This document shows, piece by piece, positions 23,409 through 30,828 of a stretch of 33,566 nt of DNA (within the stretch, counting starts at the first letter, position 1; each line of letters starts with the position of its first letter). The DNA is from an uncultured Lachnospiraceae bacterium (GTDB lineage Bacteria; Bacillota; Clostridia; Lachnospirales; Lachnospiraceae), in NCBI GenBank assembly GCA_902476265.1, contig CABSCP010000046.1, forward strand, positions 1 to 33,566, read 5' to 3'. The notes below the pieces were generated by a model that saw nothing but the letters and a program-made list of their open reading frames with translations, was not told where the DNA came from and ran no database searches. Made by a program: the position numbers and the translations under genes.

Positions 23409-23437
23409 ATTATAGGATACATTACTGTTTTTGTCAA
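23409..23437 (-). promoter_or_regulatory. Perfect-consensus sigma-A promoter for perR and rubrerythrin
   Basis: On the minus strand TTGACA (plus 23432-23437), exactly 17 nt, then TATAAT (plus 23409-23414). Such a strong promoter, followed immediately by the Fur-type operator, is typical of a repressed but highly inducible stress gene. Confidence 0.9.
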
Positions 23438-23564
23438 CAGGTTTTCGAGAAAAAAATAAAAAAGTTTTTTCGGTGTTTTTCGGCCTGAACCTGAGCGGAA
23501 ATTACTTTTTAATACTTTTTTTATAATTATATCTTTGCATTTTTATAAATTAAGCGGCCGTTTA

Positions 23565-23573
23565 TGATATACT
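23565..23573 (+). promoter_or_regulatory. Extended -10 promoter for the kinase-first two-component operon
   Basis: TGA followed by TATACT (23568-23573), an extended -10; the -35 region is poor. It lies 28 nt before the kinase ATG. The region 23440-23560 is strongly AT-rich and holds no other recognisable element. Confidence 0.5.
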
Positions 23574-23601
23574 AATCCTAGATTGCGGGGGAAAATTAGC
23601 G

Positions 23602-25101
23602 ATGAAGTTTAAGACCAAACTGGCAATTACTTTTTTAACAATTATTCTTTTACCGGTTATGCTGTCTCTGGTCGCTTTTCTGGCGATCGGTACGGTGCTG
23701 ATCCGGTCGGCAGATGAGAGTTACGGACTGGAAACCACGGATTACAGCATGATGTCCGATTCCATTGATGCGTTCAGCCGGGGAACGGATGAGCTGTTTA
23801 ACATGATCTGGGAGAAGGCGAAGAATGATCCCGCCCGGCTGGAGGACAGGAATTATCTGACCGGACTCAACGAAACGGCATCCGAGAATTCTTCCTATAT
23901 TATAGTGAGAAAGGACAGCGGTATTTACTATACGGGTAATGATGCTGCCGCCGAGAAGATTTTCAGAAGGCTTCCTTTATACGGACAGGAAAGTGAACGG
24001 CCGGATGCGGGTTTCTACTATAATGATATGCGCAAGCTGGTCAAGCAGGTGGATTTCATTTTTTCGGACGGATCGCTGGGAAGCGTTTTTATCGTCACCA
24101 GAATTACAAGCGTGTTTTCCCGTTCCTTCCTGCTGGATATGTTTTTGGCTATAGTGGCGATTCTGGTGCTGACCAGTATGGTGCTCACGCAATGGATTCA
24201 TAAGAGTGTGTTTTCCCCCATCAACAGGCTGAATCTGGCGATGCAGAAGATTGCGGAAGGGGATTTTGAATACATTCTGGAATCAGAGGATGACAATGAG
24301 ATCGGGGAACTTTACCGGAACTATGAGGACATGCGGCTGCGGCTGAAGGAATCCGCAGAGGAGAAGGTGCTCAATGAAAGGCAGAACAGAGAGCTGATCA
24401 GCAATATCACCCATGACCTGAAAACGCCGATCACCGCCATTAAGGGATATGTGGAAGGGATTATTGACGGGGTGGCCGATACGCCCGAAAGGCGGGATAA
24501 ATATTTGCGCACGATTTACACCAAAGCCAACGATATGGACCGCCTGATCAATGAACTCACTTATTACTCCAGCATTGATAACAACCGGATTCCTTACAAT
24601 TTCCACCGGATCAATGTGGCAGAATTTTTTGGGGATTGTGTGGAGGATGTGGGCCTGGACCTGGAATCCAAGGAAATCCAGCTGAATTATTCCAATCTGG
24701 TGGATCCCGGCACGCGCATTATCGCGGATCCGGAACAGCTGAAAAAGGTGATCAACAATATCATCGGCAACAGCATTAAATATATGGACAAGGAAAAAGG
24801 CGTTATTGATATCCGGCTGTTGGATGAAGTGGATTCCATCCGGGTGGAAATCGAGGACAACGGTAAAGGAATTGCAGCGAAGGATCTGGCAAATATTTTT
24901 GAACGGTTTTACCGGACAGATGCCTCGCGGAATTCCATGAAAGGCGGCAGCGGCATCGGGCTGTCCATTGTAAAAAAGATCATTGAAGATCACGGCGGTT
25001 ACATCTGGGCCACCAGCAAAGAGGGCGAAGGAACGTGTCTGCATTTTGTGATCAGAAAATACAGGGAGGCTGAAACAAATGAGCAAAATATTGATCATTG
25101 A
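23602..25101 (+). CDS. Sensor histidine kinase (HAMP, HisKA, HATPase)
   Basis: 499 residues. Membrane helices at about 8-34 and 177-197 enclose an extracytoplasmic region of about 140 residues that I cannot assign. HAMP (about 198-250), then the phosphoacceptor His271 in NITHDLKTPITAIKGY, and the ATPase domain with N-box KVINNIIGNSIKYMD, G1 EDNGKGI, F-box IFERFYRTD and G2 GGSGIGLSIV. GGGGG-type Shine-Dalgarno (GCGGGGG) lies about 13 nt before the ATG. It is encoded before its response regulator, overlapping it by 23 nt, the opposite of the order in the 17-kb system. Signal unknown. Confidence 0.93.
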   Translation: MKFKTKLAITFLTIILLPVMLSLVAFLAIGTVLIRSADESYGLETTDYSMMSDSIDAFSRGTDELFNMIWEKAKNDPARLEDRNYLTGLNETASENSSYIIVRKDSGIYYTGNDAAAEKIFRRLPLYGQESERPDAGFYYNDMRKLVKQVDFIFSDGSLGSVFIVTRITSVFSRSFLLDMFLAIVAILVLTSMVLTQWIHKSVFSPINRLNLAMQKIAEGDFEYILESEDDNEIGELYRNYEDMRLRLKESAEEKVLNERQNRELISNITHDLKTPITAIKGYVEGIIDGVADTPERRDKYLRTIYTKANDMDRLINELTYYSSIDNNRIPYNFHRINVAEFFGDCVEDVGLDLESKEIQLNYSNLVDPGTRIIADPEQLKKVINNIIGNSIKYMDKEKGVIDIRLLDEVDSIRVEIEDNGKGIAAKDLANIFERFYRTDASRNSMKGGSGIGLSIVKKIIEDHGGYIWATSKEGEGTCLHFVIRKYREAETNEQNIDH

Positions 25102-25768
25102 AGACGAAGAAGCGATTGCGGATCTGGAGAAGGATTATCTGGAGCTGAGCGGATTTTCGGTAGAAATTGAAAATGCGGGAGACACGGGACTGCAGCGCGC
25201 TCTGAGCGAAAAATTTGATCTGATCGTGTTGGATCTGATGTTGCCGGGGATTGACGGTTTTGAGGTATGCCGCAGAATCCGGGACGAAAAAAATGTGCCC
25301 ATCCTCATGGTGAGCGCGAAGAAGGATGATATCGACAAGATCCGCGGCTTGGGGCTTGGGGCTGATGACTATATGACAAAGCCCTTTTCACCGAGTGAAC
25401 TGGTTGCCCGGGTGAAAGCGCATATGGCGCGCTATGACAGGCTCACCAGCAGCCATCAGAAGGCCAATGACATCATTGAAATCCGCGGTTTGAAAATCGA
25501 TAAAACAGCGCGACGCGTTTGGATTGACGGGGAAGAGAAGCCTTTCACCACGAAAGAATTTGACTTGCTGACCTTCCTGGCGGAAAACCCGAACCATGTA
25601 TATACCAAAGAAGAGCTGTTCCGGGAGATCTGGGATATGGATTCTATCGGGGATATCGCTACCGTAACGGTGCATATCAAGAAGATCCGGGAAAAGATTG
25701 AATTTGATACGGCCAATCCCCAGTATATTGAAACAATCTGGGGAGTCGGATATCGGTTTAAAATTTAA
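25079..25768 (+). CDS. OmpR/PhoB-family response regulator
   Basis: 229 residues. Receiver domain with Glu8-Asp9-Glu10, phosphoacceptor Asp52 in VLDLMLPGIDG, and Lys in YMTKPFSPSE. The winged-helix output domain (about 135-228) has FTTKEFDLLTFLAENP, YTKEELFREIWDMDS and ATVTVHIKKIREKIE, the DNA-recognition region. The start lies inside the kinase gene, 23 nt before its stop, with GGGAGG about 8 nt upstream, so translation is coupled. It is the cognate regulator of the 23602 kinase and is followed directly by a terminator; its targets are unknown. Confidence 0.94.
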   Translation: MSKILIIEDEEAIADLEKDYLELSGFSVEIENAGDTGLQRALSEKFDLIVLDLMLPGIDGFEVCRRIRDEKNVPILMVSAKKDDIDKIRGLGLGADDYMTKPFSPSELVARVKAHMARYDRLTSSHQKANDIIEIRGLKIDKTARRVWIDGEEKPFTTKEFDLLTFLAENPNHVYTKEELFREIWDMDSIGDIATVTVHIKKIREKIEFDTANPQYIETIWGVGYRFKI

Positions 25769-25787
25769 AAATGCTGAATGGAAAGAG

Positions 25788-25831
25788 ACTGCCGCTTGTG
25801 CGATTGATAAATCGGGAAGCGGCAGTTTTTT
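25788..25831 (+). terminator. Rho-independent terminator of the two-component operon
   Basis: Perfect 10-bp stem ACTGCCGCTT (25788-25797) with AAGCGGCAGT (25817-25826), followed by TTTTTTG. Confidence 0.9.
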
Positions 25832-25840
25832 GTTTATGCT

Positions 25841-25871
25841 CATAGAAGGTGCGCTGAGCTTACTTTCTATG
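25841..25871. repeat. 31-nt palindromic repeat, copy 2
   Basis: CATAGAAGGT...ACTTTCTATG, same length (31 nt), same ends and same hairpin shape as the element at 1672-1702, with the loop diverged. It lies only 10 nt after the terminator, in a gene-poor region. Confidence 0.5.
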
Positions 25872-25903
25872 ATCTTTCATACTTGTACGATGCCTGTGCG
25901 CGA

Positions 25904-26272
25904 TTATCTGCAGGACATAGAGAGACCTGTCTTATCGGCGAAGTCCTGAATGCTGCCGGAACGGGCGGCCAGTTTCAGCCAGCTTTTCAGAACAGAAGAA
26001 TCATCCTGCGCCATAACGCCTTCCCTGAGGAAATCGGGAATGGGTCCATAATCTTCCAGCAACTCCAGAATGGACGCGGCCTGAGTTTGGCGGGCCGCTT
26101 CCTTTGCGGCATCTTTTCTTTCCAGTGCGATAAAATCTTCAAATGTCATATATTCGTGTTCCACCTCCGGATTGATTTTTACATCGCTCACATAACGATG
26201 TATTTTTTTGAGGATTTTCCCTCCAAAAAGGTCCCTGCACTTCCGGCCCGGCCAGTATTGTAATCTTATCAT
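25904..26272 (-). pseudogene. Remnant of Rpn-type PD-(D/E)XK nuclease/transposase (C-terminus only)
   Basis: The minus strand encodes a 122-residue open frame whose last ~90 residues resemble the C-terminal tail of Rpn/PDDEXK_2 family proteins: NPEVEHEYMTFEDF, a charged helix, then ILELLEDYGPIPDFL and LKSWLKLAARSGSIQDF. The nuclease core that should stand in front is absent, and the 5' part of the frame (before about 26200) does not look like protein. No ribosome binding site stands before its first ATG. It is best seen as a truncated relic of a mobile nuclease gene. A short intact gene is possible but less likely. Confidence 0.45.
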
Positions 26273-26594
26273 GAGTGAAAATAAAGGCGAAATGCCGGAA
26301 TTTTAGCCTGGCAGAGAATGCCGTCACGGCGGCAGGCGAAAAGATTTTCACTTCACCGGAATCCTATCAGCAGTTTTCCGGTCGATAAAATCATCATAGG
26401 GCAATAAAAGGAAAAAGTCAATGGGTTTGGTATGATGGGACAAGGAATCCGGGCGCTGCCGGTCACAGAGTGAACAATAACATCAGGGCTGGTCATGACG
26501 CCGTCTATTTGGTACAATGGACATAGTTTTGAGACATATAACAGCGATACACTGAGGGTATCGATCGTCTATGGCAGGGGATGAGTAAGAAAAT
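26273..26594. other. Non-coding stretch between nuclease remnant and rluA-type gene
   Basis: No gene supported. It contains a 7-bp hairpin ACCGGAA/TTCCGGT (about 26357-26384) without a T-run and two similar extended -10 sequences, TTTGGTATGATGGGACA (from 26426) and TTTGGTACAATGGACA (from 26508), 82 nt apart. Otherwise it looks like decayed sequence next to the nuclease relic. Confidence 0.5.
26490..26518 (+). promoter_or_regulatory. Candidate promoter for the RluA-type gene
   Basis: TGGTCA (26490-26495), 17-nt spacer and TACAAT (26513-26518) preceded by TGG (extended -10). The leader would be about 70 nt. Confidence 0.5.
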
Positions 26595-27377
26595 ATGAAA
26601 ACAGTTATTATATATGAAGACAAAGACATGCTCGTTTGCGGGAAACCGGCGGGCCTGGCGGTACAGAGCGGCCGGCTATCCGAACCGGACATGGTCAGCG
26701 AACTGAAAAATTATCTGGCAAAGAGCGGGCGGCCGGTGGTCACCGCATCCGGAGCGGCAGCAGGAGTGCGCTGCGGCCTGCCGTCGGAAAAGAAACCGGT
26801 TTATCTGGGGGTGATCCATCGGTTGGACCAGCCGGTTTCGGGTATCCTGGTATTCGCCAAAAACCAGCGGGCAGCCGCGAAACTGAGCAGTCAGATTTCG
26901 GACCACCGAATGGAGAAAACCTATCGGGCCATCGTGATGAAACAGCCGGACAACGGCTGGCCGGGAACGGAGGAAAACATCAAACAGCCGGAGGAAGGCA
27001 GCGCCAAGAAAGCTGCGGGATATTCGCTGTGTGACTTCATGGTGAAGGAAACCGGGGGCGGCGCGCGGATTGCAAAATCAGGCGAAAAGGATGCAAAGAA
27101 GGCTCTGCTGGTTTACAGATGTCTGGATTACAGGGAGAACAGGGCGCTTTTGGAAATCGATTTAAAAACCGGGCGGCATCATCAGATCCGGGTACAGATG
27201 GCGCACGCAGGGATGCCTCTTCTGGGGGACAGCAGGTACGGGACGGAGGAAAGCAGGCGGCTGTCACAGCAGCTTGGAATCAGAAACATCCGGCTTCAGG
27301 CGGTAAAACTTTGTTTTTATCATCCGTCAACGGGGAAAAAGGTCAGTTATGAATTGGATAAAAAACTGGAATTATAA
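26595..27377 (+). CDS. RluA-family RNA pseudouridine synthase
   Basis: 260 residues. It isomerises uridine to pseudouridine in rRNA or tRNA in the cytosol. Signatures: the N-terminal YEDKDMLVCGKPAGLAVQ, the catalytic motif HRLDQPVSG with nucleophile Asp78, and the C-terminal LKTGRHHQIRVQMAHAGMPLLGD. There is no S4 domain, so it is a short RluA-type enzyme; the target base is not predictable. The insert between about 45 and 65 and the one around 115-155 are longer than in RluA. The Shine-Dalgarno is weak (AGGGGATGAG). Its 3' end overlaps the next gene by 29 nt. Confidence 0.9.
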   Translation: MKTVIIYEDKDMLVCGKPAGLAVQSGRLSEPDMVSELKNYLAKSGRPVVTASGAAAGVRCGLPSEKKPVYLGVIHRLDQPVSGILVFAKNQRAAAKLSSQISDHRMEKTYRAIVMKQPDNGWPGTEENIKQPEEGSAKKAAGYSLCDFMVKETGGGARIAKSGEKDAKKALLVYRCLDYRENRALLEIDLKTGRHHQIRVQMAHAGMPLLGDSRYGTEESRRLSQQLGIRNIRLQAVKLCFYHPSTGKKVSYELDKKLEL

Positions 27378-29013
27378 AGAGAAAAACGGAAAAAGTATGG
27401 AGAAGGACACAAAAGGAAGCGGTACAGCGGGCATACGCTTTTTGACGGGATTGTGGGCCTTTTTGATGATGACGGTATTTCCGTTCTATATGAGAAACCA
27501 TTATTCTAAAATGGGGGTGCACAAATCCAATTTTTTTCTGGCGGTCAGCGTGCTGTGTCTGGTTCCCGCGGCCCTGCTTTGGGTGGGACAGATGATTTTG
27601 GACGGAAACAAACCGGAAAAGCGAGCGGCGGGCCAGCGTCCCGGCGGGAAAAAGGCGCTGAGCGCCCTGGATATTGCGGTACTTTTATATATGGGCGCTG
27701 CGGTGCTGTCCTGGGCGGTGAGCGTGGACAGGCGCCAGGCCTTTACGGGGATAAAAGGCTGGTCCATGGGCCTTGGGGCGCAGCTCCTTTTCGGTCTGAT
27801 CTATTTTCTGGTATCCAGGCAGTTTCCGTGGAAAAAAATAATTTTTACAGGACATTTCCTGGCTTCCGGCGCGGTTTTTGTGCTGGGGATTCTGCATCGG
27901 TTCCTGATCGATCCGCTGGGGATGTATGAAGGGATAGACGAATACTATCATCTCCTGTTTTTATCCACCATCGGACAGGCATCCTGGTATTCCAGCTATG
28001 TGTGTACGGTGCTGGTGATCGGCGTTACGATATTTTTCCTTTCCAAAAAGCCGGTTTTACGAATTGCGATGGGCGTTTATTGTATGCTGGGTTTCGCTAC
28101 GGTGGTGACCCAAAACAGCGACAGCGCGTTTGCGGCCATGGCGTTTTTGTTTTTTGGTCTGTTTCTGGCCGCCTGTGACAGCCTGGATAAAATGGAGCGC
28201 TTTTTTGAGACGGTGCTTCTCATGCTGGGCAGTTTTAAAATCATGGGTGTGCTGCAGGAGCTTTTTTCAGAAAGGGCCCTGCAGCTGGGCCGTCTTTCCG
28301 AATTTTTATCAAAGAGTACGATGACCTGGATCTTGTTTCTGGCAGTTTGTCTGGTCTATATGGCGTTCCTTCTTTACCGGCAGAAGCATCCGGACCGGGA
28401 AAAGCCGGGCTGCGGAAAAGCTTTACGCCTCATTTCAATGATACTGGTGCCGCTTTTTCTTTTCCTGTATGTATTCGCAGTATGGGCGAACACCACGGGG
28501 CATCTGCAGGAATGGTTCGGGATAACCGGCAACAGCCAGTACTTTCTGTTTGACCGCTATTGGGGAAATTCAAGGGGGTTCAGTTGGAAATTTACCTGGG
28601 AGACTTTTCTGGAATTTCCGCCTCTCAGAAAGCTATTCGGTGTCGGGCCGGACTGCTTTTCTGTTTATTGTTACCGGGAGGAAGAACTGGCGGCGAAGCT
28701 GAACCACTTTTTCGGGCATAACCAGAACCTGATCAATGCGCATAATGAGTTTTTAAATACGTTGTTTAACCTGGGGATTTTGGGCCTGATCCCTTTCGTG
28801 ATGATCTTTGCGGCAGCGGTTCTCCGATTTTTTAAAAACAGAAAGCAGATGCCTCTGGCTCTGATGGGAATGCTTGCAGCTCTGGTATATGCGGCCCACA
28901 ACTTCTTCTGCTATCAGCAGGTATGCTGTACGCCGTTTTTATTCCTGATATTGGGAATGGCGGAAAATTTACTGCGAAACGGCCAGAAAACGGCAGCGGA
29001 CTACTTGCCGTAA
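27349..29013 (+). CDS. O-antigen ligase/Wzy-like polytopic membrane protein
   Basis: 554 residues with about ten or more hydrophobic segments, beginning near residue 30. It resembles the O-antigen ligase/polymerase (Wzy_C) group: a large extracytoplasmic loop (about 395-470) precedes the motif INAHNEFLNTLFNLGILGLIPF, where His-Asn-Glu and the following hydrophobic helix are typical. Members transfer or polymerise glycans on undecaprenyl carriers at the outer face of the membrane. In Gram-positives this could act on teichoic acid or capsule glycans, but no glycosyltransferase genes flank it. It overlaps the rluA-type gene by 29 nt; an alternative start at 27397 (ATGGAGAAGG) cannot be excluded. 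Confidence 0.75.
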   Translation: MNWIKNWNYKEKNGKSMEKDTKGSGTAGIRFLTGLWAFLMMTVFPFYMRNHYSKMGVHKSNFFLAVSVLCLVPAALLWVGQMILDGNKPEKRAAGQRPGGKKALSALDIAVLLYMGAAVLSWAVSVDRRQAFTGIKGWSMGLGAQLLFGLIYFLVSRQFPWKKIIFTGHFLASGAVFVLGILHRFLIDPLGMYEGIDEYYHLLFLSTIGQASWYSSYVCTVLVIGVTIFFLSKKPVLRIAMGVYCMLGFATVVTQNSDSAFAAMAFLFFGLFLAACDSLDKMERFFETVLLMLGSFKIMGVLQELFSERALQLGRLSEFLSKSTMTWILFLAVCLVYMAFLLYRQKHPDREKPGCGKALRLISMILVPLFLFLYVFAVWANTTGHLQEWFGITGNSQYFLFDRYWGNSRGFSWKFTWETFLEFPPLRKLFGVGPDCFSVYCYREEELAAKLNHFFGHNQNLINAHNEFLNTLFNLGILGLIPFVMIFAAAVLRFFKNRKQMPLALMGMLAALVYAAHNFFCYQQVCCTPFLFLILGMAENLLRNGQKTAADYLP

Positions 29014-29031
29014 ACGTACATAGACAGCAGC

Positions 29032-29077
29032 AAATTACCCATACTACCTCGTAAAAGGAGGTCGGTATGGGTAATTT
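29032..29077 (+). promoter_or_regulatory. Hairpin enclosing the Shine-Dalgarno and start codon of the YtvI-like gene
   Basis: Perfect 13-bp inverted repeat AAATTACCCATAC (29032-29044) and GTATGGGTAATTT (29065-29077). Inside it a second perfect 5-bp stem, ACCTC (29046-29050) with GAGGT (29058-29062), closes a 7-nt loop. The ribosome binding site AAAAGGAGG lies in the inner stem and loop, and the start codon ATG (29067-29069) is in the outer stem. No T-run follows, so it is not a terminator. The structure should block translation initiation unless opened. Confidence 0.8.
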
Positions 29078-30110
29078 ACTGGGGAAAAACGGAAAAAAAA
29101 TGTTGTATACGGCATCTTTTGCCATCGGCCTGTTCCTGGCGTTTAAATACTTATTTCCATTGACAGCGCCCTTTGTCCTGTCCTTTTTAATCGTGTATCT
29201 GTGCCATCCGTGGCTGTCAAAAATACAGAAAAAAACACATATCCGAAAGGAAATTCTCCTGGGAGGATTGTTGCTGCTTGCAGCCGCATTGCTTTTGGCC
29301 GGCGTATGGGGACTGTTCACCTGGGGAACAGTCCATGCATCGGAAATCGGGAACGGTATAGATGTGATATACGGACGGATGGATGCAGCCCTTCATGACT
29401 GCTGTGGACTGCTGGAAAAAAAGTTCGGTTTGGACGCTGCATATGCCGAAAAAATGATTTTGGAAAAAGTGAGCCTGTTTTCGGAAAAAATGCAGGCGGA
29501 TGCGCTGCCAAGGGCGGCAAAGTACTCTGTGGAGTATGTAAAGAAACTGGCCCAGGCAGGCGCTTTTTTAGGAATCGGGCTGATTTCTTCCATGCTGCTG
29601 TGTAAAGATTATGAAAGCATAGTGGAAAAGATGGAAGGAAATCCGGTTTTTGATACCATATGGGAGTACGTGGAAAAAGCGGTTTCCATGATCGGCGGCT
29701 ATTTAAAAGCTCAGGCCGTCATCCTTTTTGTGATTTCCCTCATCGCGATTGCCGGGCTTGTGATCGGCAGGATAGGAGGCGCTGTCATGCTGGGGCTTTT
29801 GGCCGGGCTTCTGGATGCGCTGCCTTTTATCGGAACGGGAATCGTGCTGATACCCACCGCTCTCTGGCAGCTGCTTTCGGGAAATTTTGCGGCTGCGGCC
29901 GTGGCCGTCATCACTTATGTGCTGTGTATTGCCGCCCGGGAACTTTTGGAACCGCGCCTTTTGGGAAAACAGGTGGGGATGTATCCGGTGGTCATGCTGC
30001 TGGCGGTCTATGCGGGCGTGAAGCTGTTTGGGCTGACGGGGATTTTCCTGGGACCGCTGTATGCCGTCCTTTTCCGGGAAGGGATCAAAGCGATTAAAGC
30101 GCTCCCATGA
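29067..30110 (+). CDS. ytvI: AI-2E/YtvI-family integral membrane protein
   Basis: 347 residues with about seven to eight membrane segments in the arrangement of the AI-2E transporter family (PF01594): two N-terminal helices, a soluble loop (about 85-160), then a C-terminal block with SMIGGYLKAQAVILFVISLIA, GLLDALPFIGTGIVLIPTALW and ELLEPRLLGKQVGMYPVVMLLAVYAG, which are conserved family signatures. The subgroup fits the sporulation integral membrane protein YtvI of Bacillus and Clostridia, implying a role in the forespore or mother-cell membrane; this is from family knowledge. The start ATG has a perfect AAAAGGAGG but is locked in a long hairpin. The 3' end overlaps the convergent agrA by 17 bp. 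Confidence 0.8.
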   Translation: MGNLLGKNGKKMLYTASFAIGLFLAFKYLFPLTAPFVLSFLIVYLCHPWLSKIQKKTHIRKEILLGGLLLLAAALLLAGVWGLFTWGTVHASEIGNGIDVIYGRMDAALHDCCGLLEKKFGLDAAYAEKMILEKVSLFSEKMQADALPRAAKYSVEYVKKLAQAGAFLGIGLISSMLLCKDYESIVEKMEGNPVFDTIWEYVEKAVSMIGGYLKAQAVILFVISLIAIAGLVIGRIGGAVMLGLLAGLLDALPFIGTGIVLIPTALWQLLSGNFAAAAVAVITYVLCIAARELLEPRLLGKQVGMYPVVMLLAVYAGVKLFGLTGIFLGPLYAVLFREGIKAIKALP

Positions 30111-30828
30111 TTTTCTGAAGCTTTCCGAATCTCCGCTGGGCGCAGGGACAGGAGGAGCCGTTATCCAGTTCGATTCGATGAGGATTTTTTGAAAGTTTTC
30201 TGATATGGGAGAGATTTACCAAAAAGGATTTGTGGCACAGAAAAAAACGGCTGCTGAGTTTTTCCAGCGTATCGTTCAGGGAACCGGAACAATGATAAAT
30301 TCCGTTTATTGTGTGGACGGTGATCCTATGGGCGGAAGCGGCCTGAATATAGAGGATATCATCTACGGGGAGAAAAAGGTCCTGGTCAGCCAGTTTGAAA
30401 TGGAGCCTTCCGGTCACGGATGGCGCAGGGATACAGCTTTTTTCCACAATATTCTGCAGACAGTGGAGGACGTACATGGCATAGCTGGGATCGTCCTTGA
30501 TGATAAAATCCAAAGGCTCCACCTGATAATGGAAGGTGGTCACAGCCATTTCCGCATGTGTGGTGGTGAAAACAATAAAAGCCCGGGGATCTTTCGTACG
30601 TATCTGGGCAGCCAGTTCAATGCCGTTCATATCGGAATCCAGCTGGATATCCAGAAAATAGGCGGCCGTTTCGGGGACGGAAGGGAGAGTCTCCAGCAGC
30701 GCATAAGGCGTCCGGGCTGCGCACACAATTTTCATGTCATAATTTTCGATAAAAATATATTTTTCGATCATTTCATTCAGAGCTGCCAGCTGGCATTCAT
30801 CATCTTCACAAATATAAACTGGAATCAT
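30094..30828 (-). CDS. agrA: AgrA-like LytTR response regulator
   Basis: 244 residues. Receiver domain 1-130 with Glu8-Asp9-Asp10, phosphoacceptor Asp60 in AAYFLDIQL and the signature SDMNGIELAAQIR. The C-terminal LytTR DNA-binding domain (about 140-244) has ILYIQAASAHRITVHT, FFLCHKSFLVNLSHIRKL and NGSSCPCAQRRFGKLQKI, matching AgrA and relatives. LytTR proteins bind two 9-bp direct repeats about 21 bp apart, which are present upstream of agrB and again after agrD. The ATG overlaps the agrC stop (ATGA) and has GGAGGTACCC in front. Its last 17 bp overlap the convergent YtvI-like gene, and no terminator separates them. Confidence 0.93.
   Translation of the reverse strand: MIPVYICEDDECQLAALNEMIEKYIFIENYDMKIVCAARTPYALLETLPSVPETAAYFLDIQLDSDMNGIELAAQIRTKDPRAFIVFTTTHAEMAVTTFHYQVEPLDFIIKDDPSYAMYVLHCLQNIVEKSCIPAPSVTGRLHFKLADQDLFLPVDDILYIQAASAHRITVHTINGIYHCSGSLNDTLEKLSSRFFLCHKSFLVNLSHIRKLSKNPHRIELDNGSSCPCAQRRFGKLQKIMGAL

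Noticed and set aside
25698..26263. Plus-strand open frames across the terminator, palindrome and nuclease relic
   Set aside because: They cross a strong terminator and a palindromic repeat, have no ribosome binding site and no motif.
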